A DNA stretch of 42,944 nucleotides, from positions 1 to 42,944 of the forward strand of contig DBTQ01000008.1 of NCBI GenBank assembly GCA_002307135.1. Reading direction: 5' to 3'. The translations under genes and the position numbers were made by a program. Positions 34,901-42,944 of this stretch are shown here, one piece after another. Under the pieces are notes generated by a model. The model worked only from the letters and a program-made list of their open reading frames with translations. It was not told the origin of the DNA and searched no databases. Origin of the DNA: Bacteroidetes bacterium UBA1312 (GTDB lineage: Bacteria > Bacteroidota > Bacteroidia > Chitinophagales > Chitinophagaceae). The stretch's first letter is position 1. Each line of letters starts with the position of its first letter.

Positions 34901-35154
34901 CAACGGTAGCAGCAAGTATTCGTTTACGACCAATTCTTATGACCAGCTTGGCTATGATAGCCGGTATGATACCTATGGCAAGTGGTATGGGTGAAGCCGG
35001 TGATCAATCCGCACCACTAGGTCGCGCTGTTATTGGAGGTCTTGCGGCATCAACATTTGCAGCCTTGTTTATAGTGCCATTGGTATATGGTTGGGTACAA
35101 CAAAAGGCATCTTTCAAATCGGTATCCTTATTGCCGGAAAATCTTAACGACTAA
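31942..35154 (+). CDS. RND-family efflux pump inner membrane subunit
   Basis: A 1070-residue RND transporter with the standard plan: TM1, large periplasmic loop, TM2-6, cytoplasmic link, TM7, second loop, TM8-12. N-terminal FMGLLLFSVMALRTIPIDIF and SPTIYVIEQYGGMS, and C-terminal RLRPILMTSLAMIAGMIPMA are typical. In TM4 the sequence is AIGILVDQATVTIEN: Asp398 matches AcrB Asp407, but the second proton-relay Asp is Gln399. Between TM6 and TM7, about residues 490-530 form a His/Asp/Glu-rich link (YHHDKPHAHAG, DTHNKEDRKHAEE). It probably exports drugs or other small molecules using proton flow; the substrate cannot be read. Confidence 0.93.
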   Translation: MVRSALQRPITILVLFMGLLLFSVMALRTIPIDIFPKLNSPTIYVIEQYGGMSAKQMEGFFSTRMQDQFLYVNGIKNIESKNIQGLSLVKLSFYENVDMAEATAQVALQSNRMLAFFPPGSLPPTVIRFDASSLPVGELVFSSQTKSLKDMFDLALTRVRPLFATVPGLSAAPAFGSNARTVVINVDPQKLSTYNVSADEVVDAIAKNNAITPSGNLRVDSTMYITSVNSLEEQVGQFEKIAIKSNGTTTVNVSDVAKVEDAADITVDYALVNGKRSVYIPVVKTADASTWDVVQNLRAKLPEMQSLLPDDVKISYEFDQSIFVINSAKSLMTEGILGAILTGLMVLLFLRDWRSSLVVIITIPVAILSAVFFLKLAGQTINMMTLSGLALAIGILVDQATVTIENIHQHLEMGKNKQQAILDACQEISFPLLLILLCILAVFAPAFVMTGVPKAMFLPLSLSIAFAMIVSFVAAQTLVPVIANWLLKAEMYQYHHDKPHAHAGLALDDIEVAEIDTHNKEDRKHAEENGFFQKLKIALHNVLERWMPKRKLIVLLYLLFAFGTAAICFIFIGKDLLPKTNNGQLQLRIREPDGTRLEVTERTTKSVLNIIDSTVHHQVAITSAYVGLVPSNFGTSNLYIFNSGTHESIIQVNLNEDYKVKMEDLKEELRKNIVRQFPSIKISFEPIELTEKIMAQGASTPIEVRVSGKSMSDIKSYSTQLLNKMKKIEFLRDVQIAQPLNFPTISINIDRQKLSLLGLSLDNVSRSITASTSSSRYTSKNFWLDSKTSYTYQTQVQVPEYLMNSIEELQATPLVKGQARPILSDVASFSVDSLPGEYDRSGPRRFVTISANIYKKDLGTATDAVQKTIDEIGKPPLGLVAEIKGMSSLLTETLGSLQTGLLAAIIVILLLLAANYQSFGVAIAVLSTVPAVLLGAMLLLLATGATLNLQSYMGIIMAVGVSVANAILIVTNAETLRLEYKDPFKAATVAASIRLRPILMTSLAMIAGMIPMASGMGEAGDQSAPLGRAVIGGLAASTFAALFIVPLVYGWVQQKASFKSVSLLPENLND

Positions 35155-35165
35155 ATTTTAAAAAA

Positions 35166-36230
35166 ATGAAATTTCATATTGTTCTTATAGCATCTATTGT
35201 TTTACTAGGTTCTTGTTCAAATAAAAGGAAAGAAGAGCAAACATCAAATAAACAAACCGCAATCATAAACTACCCCTTAGCCACTGTTGAACAAGGAGGA
35301 GTTGCTACTACAATTAAATTACCGGCACAATTAGTGGCTTATCAGGAAGTCAGTGTTTTCCCAAAAGTAAACGCTTATGTAAAAACCGTTCTGGTTGACA
35401 TTGGCTCAAAAGTGGCACAAGGCACTCTGTTAATGATATTGGAAGCGCCTGAACTGCAACAAGAAGCACTGCAAGCGAAAGAAAAATATGCTAGAGCACA
35501 AGCAGATTATTCTATTGATAAGGAACATTACCAGCGTTTGTTGGAAGCGTCTAAAACGCCAGGAGCTATTGCTACATTAGATTTGTCCACCATTAAATCT
35601 AAAATGGATGCCGATAACGCAGTTTGTAATGCTGAAAAGGCCAATTGGCAAGCACAGCAAACGATGCTTGGCTATTTAAGGGTTACGGCACCATTTGCAG
35701 GTGTTATTACGGAACGTAATGTACATCCGGGAGCGTTGGTTAGCGCATCTGTAAAAGACAAACCTATGCTTGAACTGAAACAAGTGGAACATCTAAGATT
35801 ACAAGTAGATATTCCCGAAGCCTTTGCCGGAACATTAAAAAATAAAGATACAGTATCCTTTTTTGTAAGTGCGTATCCGGGCAAAAAAATGACTGGTTTT
35901 ATTAGTCGCAAATCAGATAATGTAAATACTCAGTACCGCAGTGAACGAATGGAAATAGACGTTCTGAACAAAGACGGATTATTGAGTCCCGGTATGTTTA
36001 CAGAAGTCGTTTTATACTCAAAAGGAAACGTGGAAGGCTTGTCAGTTCCTAAGTCTGCAGTAGTTACCTCTACTGAAAGAAAATATGTGCTGTTGGTAAA
36101 AGATGGTAAAACTACAAAAGTGGATGTCAGTACCGGTAATGAAACACCTGGCCGAATAGAGGTTTATGGCAATTTGCATGTGGGCGATAAAGTTATTGCA
36201 TCTGCTAATGACGAAATACCTGCCGGCTAA
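35166..36230 (+). CDS. RND efflux periplasmic adaptor lipoprotein (MFP)
   Basis: A 354-residue lipoprotein (VLLGSC, Cys17). Order of domains: beta-barrel/lipoyl half (VSVFPKVNAYVKTVLVDIGS, VAQGTLLMILEAPELQQEAL), a helical hairpin at about 105-170 (YARAQADYSIDKEHYQRLLE), the second lipoyl half (LRVTAPFAGVITERNVHPGA), then beta-barrel and membrane-proximal domains ending in GDKVIASANDEIPAG. It joins the RND pump to the TolC duct. Here it is the last gene of the operon (TolC, RND, MFP), whereas the adaptor usually comes first. Confidence 0.93.
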   Translation: MKFHIVLIASIVLLGSCSNKRKEEQTSNKQTAIINYPLATVEQGGVATTIKLPAQLVAYQEVSVFPKVNAYVKTVLVDIGSKVAQGTLLMILEAPELQQEALQAKEKYARAQADYSIDKEHYQRLLEASKTPGAIATLDLSTIKSKMDADNAVCNAEKANWQAQQTMLGYLRVTAPFAGVITERNVHPGALVSASVKDKPMLELKQVEHLRLQVDIPEAFAGTLKNKDTVSFFVSAYPGKKMTGFISRKSDNVNTQYRSERMEIDVLNKDGLLSPGMFTEVVLYSKGNVEGLSVPKSAVVTSTERKYVLLVKDGKTTKVDVSTGNETPGRIEVYGNLHVGDKVIASANDEIPAG

Positions 36231-36260
36231 AGTGTATTTGCTATTAAGTACAACTCCAAA

Positions 36261-36300
36261 AAAACAGCCTAAACAGTTAATTAACTGTTTAGGCTGTTTT
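36261..36300. terminator. Perfect 40-bp palindrome, bidirectional terminator
   Basis: Two exact 20-base arms (AAAACAGCCTAAACAGTTAA and complement) without spacer lie between the convergent efflux operon and the beta-barrel gene. Confidence 0.9.
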
Positions 36301-36346
36301 AAAATTACAATGATTGAGCGTCAACAAATTTTATCAGTGCCTGCTA

Positions 36347-37090
36347 TTATTTATACTTATTCATTTTATAGTGCATGTCGAACCCTACGCTAAAGAGCAA
36401 GAGGTTTACTTTTTTATAATCCGCATAAGGGTAACTAGTAACACCTGGAGCAAGGCTTTCGCTAAAATCCCGATTCAAGAAACTATTGGGGTAGTACTGT
36501 ACTTTCACAGAAATACCATGGTCAAACGAATATCCTGCAAATACATAAGGCATTAGTAAGGGTGTGCGGCTGCTGAACCATTCATTGAGTTTCGTTTTAT
36601 CTGATCTTTTCTTGTAAATTTTCTCTTTATAATTAACAGCAAGATCCAGACCTGCGCCTAAGTAAAAATAATTACGCTTTTTCATGTTGCCAAAACGAAG
36701 ACCTACAGGTACGCCAACTGTATAAACCCTACGTTTAGTGGTATAGCCTGCTTCTTTTTCAATAAACCCAATGTTTTTCAAATCCACGCCGGTATAAAAT
36801 CCGGAGTATTTATTGAAGTCATAGTTGAGTGTATAACCTAAATGCAAAAACATACTGAAACGTAAAGGGGTAGTCTGCCTGCTTGCTCCATCTTTGGTTA
36901 CAAATGAAGTAGAGAAGATGCCTGCATCTAAAGAATTACCCATGTAAAATTTACGTACAGGAATTTTTTGAGGTGTAAGCGTTATTGTATTCGCGGCTGT
37001 TTCAACTTTTTTCTGTTCTGATTGAGCCTCTGTAGAGAATGGCGCTAAGGCAAGGGCACACAATATGGTTGTTTTATTTAAATAGTTCAT
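36347..37090 (-). CDS. Outer-membrane beta-barrel protein
   Basis: A 247-residue protein with signal peptide (ILCALALAPFSTEAQ) and about eight alternating amphipathic strands (LHLGYTLNYDFNKYSGFYTG, YFYLGAGLDLAVNYKEK, PYVFAGYSFDHGISVKVQYY, NLLLFSVGFDMHY). It resembles the small porin-like OMP_b-brl proteins of Bacteroidota. No specific role can be assigned. It stands alone between the efflux operon and lon, with its own TATATTTG element upstream. Confidence 0.78.
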   Translation of the reverse strand: MNYLNKTTILCALALAPFSTEAQSEQKKVETAANTITLTPQKIPVRKFYMGNSLDAGIFSTSFVTKDGASRQTTPLRFSMFLHLGYTLNYDFNKYSGFYTGVDLKNIGFIEKEAGYTTKRRVYTVGVPVGLRFGNMKKRNYFYLGAGLDLAVNYKEKIYKKRSDKTKLNEWFSSRTPLLMPYVFAGYSFDHGISVKVQYYPNSFLNRDFSESLAPGVTSYPYADYKKVNLLLFSVGFDMHYKMNKYK

Positions 37091-37109
37091 TGTTTAAGCA
37101 ATTATTGCA

Positions 37110-37117
37110 CAAATATA
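37110..37117 (-). promoter_or_regulatory. -7 element for the beta-barrel gene
   Basis: Reads TATATTTG on the minus strand, a full TAnnTTTG match 19 bases before the ATG. No TTTG occurs at the -33 distance. Confidence 0.4.
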
Positions 37118-37253
37118 ACGTAGTGGACTGCTAAATTTTCAGTTTTTTGGCTTTGGCATGAGTATTGACCTTAGTTTTAGACTAGCAATACGACATTAGT
37201 CAGTGTATTTATTGTCAATTTGTCTATATTTTTTACATTCTGAAATATTTTTG

Positions 37254-39668
37254 ATGAAATCAATGATTGATATGATGTTCCAACAAAACGAACAAGAAAT
37301 GGAATTTATGCCGATTGTGCCTTTGGGGGAAGAGGAGCTGAATGATGAAGAAAAGGGAAATCTACCTACTGACATACCTATAATTGCCTTACGTAATACG
37401 GTGCTGTTTCCTAATGTAGTATTACCGATTACTGTTTCTCGCGAAAAATCGCTGAAAGCTATAGAATTTGCCAATCAACATGGCAAATGGATAGGGGTTT
37501 TAGCCCAAAAGGAAATAAATAATGAAGATCCTACAGGAGATGATATTTTCTTGACCGGAACACTAGCCAAAATAGTGAAGCAGATAAAAATGCCTGATGG
37601 TAATACCACCCTCTTCATTATGGGGCGAATGCGCTTTAGCATTGATATATTGACACAGTCCGACCCTTTTTTCAAGGCTGAGGTGAAACTGCTCGATGAC
37701 GAATTCCCCAAGAATGATTCGGAATTTGAAGCCATCATGTCATCTGTGCGCGATTATTCTGAAAAAATACTTACACAATCTCCTAATCTACCCAGTGAAG
37801 CCGGTATTGTCTTACGCAATATTGAACAGGAATCTTTTTTACTACACTTTATAGCCTCCAATATCAATGCTAAATTATTGGATAAGCAAAATTTGTTGGA
37901 AGAGAATGATGTTAAAAAGCGTGGTGAAAAATTATTGCAACTCCTGCAATCCGAATTGCAGTTGGTCGAATTGAAAAATGAAATTACCAACAAAACGCGT
38001 GGGGAGTTGGATAAACAGCAGCGAGAATACTTTCTGCAACAACAATTGAAATCAATCAAAGACGAACTCGGCGGTGACCCAAATGAGCGCGAGGTTCGTG
38101 ATCTTCAAAAACGTGCTGAAGGAATGAAATGGCCCGACACAGCGAGAGATTTATTTCAAAAAAATATACAGAAGCTGGAAAGGATGCACCCAAGTACGCC
38201 CGACTACTCGGTTATTTACAATCATCTCGACCTTATGTTGGACTTGCCTTGGGAAACATACACCCCGGACAATTATGACCTTAAGAATGCACAGGCCGTC
38301 TTGGATAATGACCACTATGGTATGGAAAAAATAAAAGAGCGCATTATTGAATATTTGGCTGTCCTTAAATTGAAAGGTGATATGAAGTCGCCAATTCTTT
38401 GTTTTGTTGGCCCTCCAGGTATTGGTAAAACGTCACTAGGGCGTAGTATTGCTAATGCAATTAATAGAAAATATGTTCGCCTGAGTTTGGGTGGTTTGCA
38501 CGACGAAAGCGAAATTCGTGGACATCGCAAAACATACATTGGTGCAATGCCAGGGCGTATTGTTCAGTCTCTACGTAAAGTGAAATCTGCGAATCCTGTT
38601 TTTATACTCGACGAAATTGATAAGATTGGCCGTGATCAACGTGGCGATCCAAGCTCTGCATTACTTGAAGTGCTCGACCCGGAGCAGAATAGTTCTTTCT
38701 ATGATAATTATCTGGAGATGGAATTTGATTTGTCGAAAGTGTTATTTGTTGCTACAGCTAATAGTCTTGCGGATATACAGCCTGCATTACGGGACAGACT
38801 GGAGATTATACAATTGAGCGGTTATAGCATCGAAGAAAAAACTGAAATTGCTAAAAGACATTTAATTCCTAAACAAAAAGAATTACATGGTTTAGTTAAA
38901 ACGCCGCTTAAGTTCAATGACAAAGTGCTGCAACAAATTATACAAGATTATACAAGAGAAAGTGGAGTCCGCGAATTGGACAGATTGCTGGCCTCGATAA
39001 TGCGCAATACAGCGAAAGATGTGGCTATGGAGCATGAAGTCGCTCCAAACATTACGCAGGAAAAAGTTATTGATATTTTGGGCAAATCACGATTTAGTAA
39101 TGATGTTTATCAGAAAGGTTTACCGGCGGGAGTAGCTGTAGGTTTGGCTTGGACATCTGTAGGCGGCGAGATACTTTTTATTGAAACAAATATTAGCAAA
39201 GGCAAAGGCGGTTTTACCATTACTGGTAACTTGGGAAATGTGATGAAAGAAAGTGCCAGCACAGCACTGTCTTTTTTGAAAGCTCATGCCAGCGAATACA
39301 ACATTCCTTATGAGTTATTTGATGAATCAAATATACATATACATGTGCCTGAAGGTGCTGTGCCGAAAGACGGACCTAGTGCGGGTATTACCATGCTTAC
39401 CGCGCTTACATCTGTTTTTACAAAACGAAAAGTAAAGCCCTATTTAGCTATGACAGGGGAAATAACTTTGCGTGGACAAGTATTGCCTGTAGGTGGAATA
39501 AAAGAGAAAATATTAGCTGCAAAACGGGCGGGAGTTAAGGAAATCATCCTTTGTCAGCAAAACGAAAAAGATATTGAGGAGATCAATCCTGCATTTATCA
39601 GAGGTATCAAATTTAATTATGTAACAGAAATGAGCGAGGTGTTGGAATTGGCATTAATGAAGCGATAG
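37254..39668 (+). CDS. lon: ATP-dependent protease La (Lon)
   Basis: From ATG 37254 (MKSMIDMMFQQNEQEMEFMP) it encodes 804 residues; upstream GTG 37203 would add an unlikely hydrophobic leader. The N-terminal substrate domain starts IIALRNTVLFPNVVLPITVS. The AAA+ module has Walker A GPPGIGKTS at 386-394, Walker B FILDEIDKIG, and GHRKTYIGAMPGRI. The protease domain has PKDGPSAG with catalytic Ser709 and GGIKEK with Lys752, 43 residues apart as in other Lon proteases. It degrades damaged and regulatory proteins in the cytoplasm. All key residues are present and the frame is intact. Confidence 0.98.
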   Translation: MKSMIDMMFQQNEQEMEFMPIVPLGEEELNDEEKGNLPTDIPIIALRNTVLFPNVVLPITVSREKSLKAIEFANQHGKWIGVLAQKEINNEDPTGDDIFLTGTLAKIVKQIKMPDGNTTLFIMGRMRFSIDILTQSDPFFKAEVKLLDDEFPKNDSEFEAIMSSVRDYSEKILTQSPNLPSEAGIVLRNIEQESFLLHFIASNINAKLLDKQNLLEENDVKKRGEKLLQLLQSELQLVELKNEITNKTRGELDKQQREYFLQQQLKSIKDELGGDPNEREVRDLQKRAEGMKWPDTARDLFQKNIQKLERMHPSTPDYSVIYNHLDLMLDLPWETYTPDNYDLKNAQAVLDNDHYGMEKIKERIIEYLAVLKLKGDMKSPILCFVGPPGIGKTSLGRSIANAINRKYVRLSLGGLHDESEIRGHRKTYIGAMPGRIVQSLRKVKSANPVFILDEIDKIGRDQRGDPSSALLEVLDPEQNSSFYDNYLEMEFDLSKVLFVATANSLADIQPALRDRLEIIQLSGYSIEEKTEIAKRHLIPKQKELHGLVKTPLKFNDKVLQQIIQDYTRESGVRELDRLLASIMRNTAKDVAMEHEVAPNITQEKVIDILGKSRFSNDVYQKGLPAGVAVGLAWTSVGGEILFIETNISKGKGGFTITGNLGNVMKESASTALSFLKAHASEYNIPYELFDESNIHIHVPEGAVPKDGPSAGITMLTALTSVFTKRKVKPYLAMTGEITLRGQVLPVGGIKEKILAAKRAGVKEIILCQQNEKDIEEINPAFIRGIKFNYVTEMSEVLELALMKR

Positions 39669-39688
39669 CCTCATCTGTATTTACATTT

Positions 39689-39723
39689 AAAAGCACAAAA
39701 AACGATTCGTTTTTTGTGCTTTT
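39689..39723 (+). terminator. Terminator after lon
   Basis: A 16-bp stem (AAAAGCACAAAAAACG and complement) with a 3-base ATT loop and a trailing T tract. Confidence 0.88.
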
Positions 39724-39726
39724 TTG

Positions 39727-40128
39727 TTATCGATAAGCGGTAAATGTGAGTAGTGTTTTGTATCGATATTTTTACCGATGCTATATTTATTGCTTGCAAA
39801 GGCATATATTTTTACTGCCAATCCAAAGTATCTTCATCTACGTATATTTATAAACAAAACCTGCATTTGTCAATTATTTGTGAAAAAAAGCTTGAAAATT
39901 GTTATTCTCATGATACTGTATCCCGTACTACATGATTGTTTTGAAAGTAAATATAGTGTACAGAAATAAAGATTTGTTTATAATTTGTTCTTTTATAATT
40001 TTTTTTAAATACATTTGAGTAGGTATTTGTTACATTCAGACAAATTATCTACGTTTCAATTTTTATAAAAATCAGGTTAAAATTTAAGTAGTCAAAATAA
40101 ATTTTTTTTAGTTTTCAAAACAATTATT
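39727..40128. other. Long AT-rich intergenic region upstream of the giant surface gene
   Basis: About 400 bases with no believable gene; short ORFs here have no family signature or start context. Near the end are long T-rich runs. The only promoter-like element found is TACATTTG at 40010-40017. Confidence 0.6.
40010..40017 (+). promoter_or_regulatory. -7 element for the giant CUB/Ig/MAM gene
   Basis: TACATTTG matches TAnnTTTG; a TTTG lies 22 rather than 19 bases upstream (39984-39987). The leader would be about 105 bases. Confidence 0.35.
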
Positions 40129-42944
40129 ATGAATCACTTCTCTACAAACAAAAGTATATCACCGATAGCATCGATGATATCAGGCTGTAATAAAGTGCCC
40201 TCTGCAATACGATGGTTACTCATGTCAGCACTTGTATTTGTTGCGATACCGAATGTGTCCGCGCAGATATTAATGAGTACAGGTAGCTCTACGACCTGCT
40301 CCGACAATTTTTATGATAGTGGAGGACCAACTAGTAATTATTCAAATAATGAAAATTATACGCGTACTATTTATCCATCTACTGCTGGAGCTCCTGTAAA
40401 AGTGGTGTTTTCCTCTTATTATTCGGAATCAGGTTGGGATTATATGTACGTTTACAATGGTAATAGTACAGCTGCTCCGTTAATCGGTACTTATACCGGT
40501 AGTTTAGCATCTCCTCCTACATTCACCTCTACAGCTGCTGATGGTAGTCTTACATTTAAGTTTACCTCAGATGCTTCAGTGAACTATGCGGGTTGGGCAG
40601 CTACAGTTAGTTGTGTTACTCCTTGTAGTGGTACACCAACAGCAGGTACTGCGATTGCTTCTACCACTACTGCATGTCCTGGTGTGCCTATTTTATTTAG
40701 CCTTTCTGGTGCTACTGTTGCGGCCTCACTTACTTACGAGTGGGATACTTCTTCTACCGGCACTGGTGGATGGGTTGCTGTTACAGGAGCTACTTCAGCT
40801 ACAATGACATTTACTCCTCCTACTGGTCGAACACTCTATTATAGATGTATTGTTAAGTGTACACCATCTGGTCTTTCAGCTACATCTACTACCGTTTCGG
40901 TTACCTGCGGTACAGCCTTGACCCCTCCTTATAGTGAAACATTTGAATCTACAGCTGCTGGCTCTAACGTAGCTTGTGCTGCAGCTTTTTACAATAATAC
41001 TACTTCCGGAGCTTTTGAAGCTACAACCAACTATTATGGTTATTACTGGCGGATGAATGCCACGGTTTCTTCCGGCTATAGCGGAACCAATCATACTCCT
41101 GGTGGGGCTAACTTCCTGACTGCAGGTTATTACGTTGGTAGTTATGCCGGTTATCCTGCGGGTTATTGGTTTACACCTGGTATTAATTTGACTTCAGGAA
41201 AAACTTATCGTTTTTCTTATTGGTATCGCGTAGGTGATTATATGGCTACCTATTATGCATCTACCGGTTGTGATTTTGGTATGTATTATAATACTGCTCA
41301 ATCTGTAACAGGTTTAACAGCGATAGCTCCGGATCTTATTGGAAAAGCGAGTGCTACTTATGCTCAAAATTCCGGTGATTTTTCGGTACCTACAACGGGT
41401 ACTTATTACATAGCGCTAAAAGCCAATAATAAGGGTTACAGTTATTATGGTGGTGGTGTATTTGACGATTTGAGCTTAGTAGAATTACCGGCTTGTAATA
41501 CAGCCACTACTTCCACCGCTTTGGGTTCGGGTCCTAGCGGAGGTGGTCATACTACCTCTTCGCCAAGTGTGGCATGTAGTGTGCCCAGTACCGTAACGTT
41601 AAATGTCTCTAGTACTCCTGCATTTTCAGGTCTTGCTTTTTCTTGGGAAGTTAACGGCCCGACAACCGGAGGTGCTTGGGTAAAAGCGGGCATTTCGACA
41701 GCATCGGGTACCTATAGTATTCCAAGTGGTGGTACCTGGTACTTCCGTTGTAAAGATTCCTGTACTACGAGCGGTTTATTTATCTATTCTGATACGGTAA
41801 CGGTATTAACTACACCTATTACACCTCCTTATGTAGAAACTTTTGAAACGGGTACAAGAGGGGTTAATATGCCTTGTGCAGCTAATACTTATAGCTGGGG
41901 TTCTGGTGCATATTGGTATTTACAAACTTCCCCATATGCCTCTTATGCACCGGGTATTGTTAATCATACTCCAGGAGGCAGTAAATATTTGCATGCTGGT
42001 TACTATTTAGGTTATGCCAGTGGTTCTGACGAATATTGGTTTACACCAGGTTTGGCGCTTACTGCTGCTAAAGCCTATAATGTTTCTTTTTGGTTTAGTA
42101 ATAGTGGTTACTCTACCAGTTATGCGAGCTATGGTACCACTTTAGGTATTCGTGCAGGTACTGCACAAACTAAAGCGGCAATGACCATTATAGCAGGTTC
42201 TGATACTACGGCATATATCAATGCTACAACAACAGCTACCTACAATCAATTTCAACGCAGCTTTATCGCACCGACTACCGGTACTTACTATGTAGGTATT
42301 AAAGTCAACCATTCTTATTATAACTATTATGGAATGGCTATAGATGATATTGGTATTACACAATTACCATCTTGTAATGCAAAACCGGTTGCTGGAACTA
42401 CAGTTGCATCTCCAAGCTTGTTGTGCTCTTCAACAGCAACGTCTACTGTTTCCTTAATAGGAACAAGTGCTGCATCAGATTTGGCTTTCCAATGGCAAAG
42501 CTCTACTTCAGGTGCTACCGGTACTTGGACAAATATTTCAGGCGCGACTTTACCCGCTTATACAACAACAACACCTGCAACAGCAATGTATTACCGTTGC
42601 TATGTTATTTGCCCGCTCATATCAGCACCTAATGCGGATACATCTGCAGGTGTTTTTGTAGGAACAACACCAATTACTTTGCCTTATGTAGAGACCTTTG
42701 AAACAGGAACAGCAGGAACTAATATGCCTTGTGCAGGTTATACTTACTCATGGGGTTCTGCAGGTACTTATTGGAATCTTTTAGCTGCACCATTCAGTAC
42801 CTCTTATCCTGCTATTACTAACCATACCCCAGGTGGCAGTAAATATTTATCAGCGGGTTATTATATAGGTAGTTATGGCTCAGGCGCTACCCAATACTGG
42901 TTTACACCGGGATTAGCCCTATATGCAAATAAAGCCTATAAAGT
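40129..42944 (+). CDS. Giant modular exported protein: CUB, then repeated Ig-like and MAM-like modules (3' partial)
   Basis: The frame from ATG 40129 stays open to the window edge: 938 codons and counting. A long signal peptide ends near residue 45 (LLMSALVFVAIPNVSAQ). Residues 57-162 form a CUB domain (CSDNFYDSGGPTSNYSNNEN, WDYMYVYNGNS, WAATVSC). Then come repeating pairs: an Ig-like module of about 95 residues (YEWDTSS..., LYYRCIVKC) and a MAM-like jelly-roll of about 190 residues beginning PPYSETFE, with NHTPGGANFLTAGYYVGSYA, YWFTPG and a closing FDDLSLVELPAC. MAM-like modules start at about 265, 565 and 850; the third is cut. Composition is very rich in Thr, Ser, Gly and Tyr. Likely a T9SS-exported adhesin or matrix protein, with a sorting domain expected beyond the window. 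Confidence 0.88.
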   Translation, partial: MNHFSTNKSISPIASMISGCNKVPSAIRWLLMSALVFVAIPNVSAQILMSTGSSTTCSDNFYDSGGPTSNYSNNENYTRTIYPSTAGAPVKVVFSSYYSESGWDYMYVYNGNSTAAPLIGTYTGSLASPPTFTSTAADGSLTFKFTSDASVNYAGWAATVSCVTPCSGTPTAGTAIASTTTACPGVPILFSLSGATVAASLTYEWDTSSTGTGGWVAVTGATSATMTFTPPTGRTLYYRCIVKCTPSGLSATSTTVSVTCGTALTPPYSETFESTAAGSNVACAAAFYNNTTSGAFEATTNYYGYYWRMNATVSSGYSGTNHTPGGANFLTAGYYVGSYAGYPAGYWFTPGINLTSGKTYRFSYWYRVGDYMATYYASTGCDFGMYYNTAQSVTGLTAIAPDLIGKASATYAQNSGDFSVPTTGTYYIALKANNKGYSYYGGGVFDDLSLVELPACNTATTSTALGSGPSGGGHTTSSPSVACSVPSTVTLNVSSTPAFSGLAFSWEVNGPTTGGAWVKAGISTASGTYSIPSGGTWYFRCKDSCTTSGLFIYSDTVTVLTTPITPPYVETFETGTRGVNMPCAANTYSWGSGAYWYLQTSPYASYAPGIVNHTPGGSKYLHAGYYLGYASGSDEYWFTPGLALTAAKAYNVSFWFSNSGYSTSYASYGTTLGIRAGTAQTKAAMTIIAGSDTTAYINATTTATYNQFQRSFIAPTTGTYYVGIKVNHSYYNYYGMAIDDIGITQLPSCNAKPVAGTTVASPSLLCSSTATSTVSLIGTSAASDLAFQWQSSTSGATGTWTNISGATLPAYTTTTPATAMYYRCYVICPLISAPNADTSAGVFVGTTPITLPYVETFETGTAGTNMPCAGYTYSWGSAGTYWNLLAAPFSTSYPAITNHTPGGSKYLSAGYYIGSYGSGATQYWFTPGLALYANKAYK

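Noticed and set aside
31942..35154. Assignment of the RND pump as a copper/silver (CusA/CzcA) type
   Set aside because: The TM4 and general motifs do not show the metal-RND pattern; only the cytoplasmic His-rich link hints at metals.
40586..40807. Short plus-strand ORF rich in Leu and Val, and similar ORFs at 42423 and 42467
   Set aside because: They lie out of frame inside the long open frame from 40129, whose domain signatures are clear; the composition reflects frame-shifted Thr/Ser/Gly repeats.

Overview
The window looks like a chromosome segment of a Bacteroidota bacterium, most likely Chitinophagaceae or a close relative. The evidence is an AT-rich composition, secreted proteins ending in type IX secretion (T9SS) sorting domains of the VYPNP type, promoters of the Bacteroidota form TTTG-N19-TAnnTTTG, many Cys-lipoproteins, little Shine-Dalgarno signal, and lineage-typical gene pairs (PadR/PspC-GIN, DUF2089/YIP1, Omp28). 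No tRNA, rRNA, CRISPR array, insertion sequence or phage was seen.

Layout. 1-230: tail of a T9SS cargo protein. 312-1237: ECF sigma factor with overlapping anti-sigma-like gene (minus). 1381-4580: small membrane protein and two GT-C type membrane glycosyltransferase-like proteins. 4706-11114: an accessory minus-strand cluster with a third GT-C-like membrane protein, a tail-fibre-like exported protein, two paralogous lipoproteins and a T9SS cargo protein. Three of these five genes carry apparent one-base frameshifts and the two lipoproteins share a near-identical 123-bp segment, so this cluster looks decaying, switchable or badly assembled. 11354-12230: rpmH-rnpA-yidD from a textbook Bacteroidota promoter; rnpA has no normal start codon for its conserved N-terminus. 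12313-13707: phosphohexomutase (GlmM-like). 13813-16711: PadR regulator, with a 23-bp operator-like palindrome on its promoter, and a PspC/GIN-domain membrane protein. 16782-20958: M28 peptidase lipoprotein, Omp28-like lipoprotein, alpha/beta hydrolase, YIP1-like protein and DUF2089 protein. 21116-26744: a complete phosphate operon, porin-pstS-pstC-pstA-pstB-phoU, read from a pho-box-like promoter and carrying a perfect stem-loop inside the start of pstC. 27010-29815: small secreted protein, SulP transporter and beta-carbonic anhydrase (probable bicarbonate module). 30121-36230: small secreted protein and a TolC-RND-adaptor efflux operon. 36347-37090: outer-membrane beta-barrel protein. 37254-39668: Lon protease. 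40129 to the window end: an incomplete giant exported protein with a CUB domain and repeated Ig-like plus MAM-like modules.

How the parts work together: outer-membrane porin, periplasmic PstS and the PstCAB pump with PhoU form one phosphate-scavenging circuit; SulP and carbonic anhydrase likely supply bicarbonate; TolC, RND and adaptor span the envelope as one pump. The strongest unusual signals are the frameshift cluster, the pstC stem-loop, the 11-bp-period pho box, the non-AUG rnpA start, the PadR palindrome, the homogenised lipoprotein 3' ends, and the modular giant adhesin-like gene.
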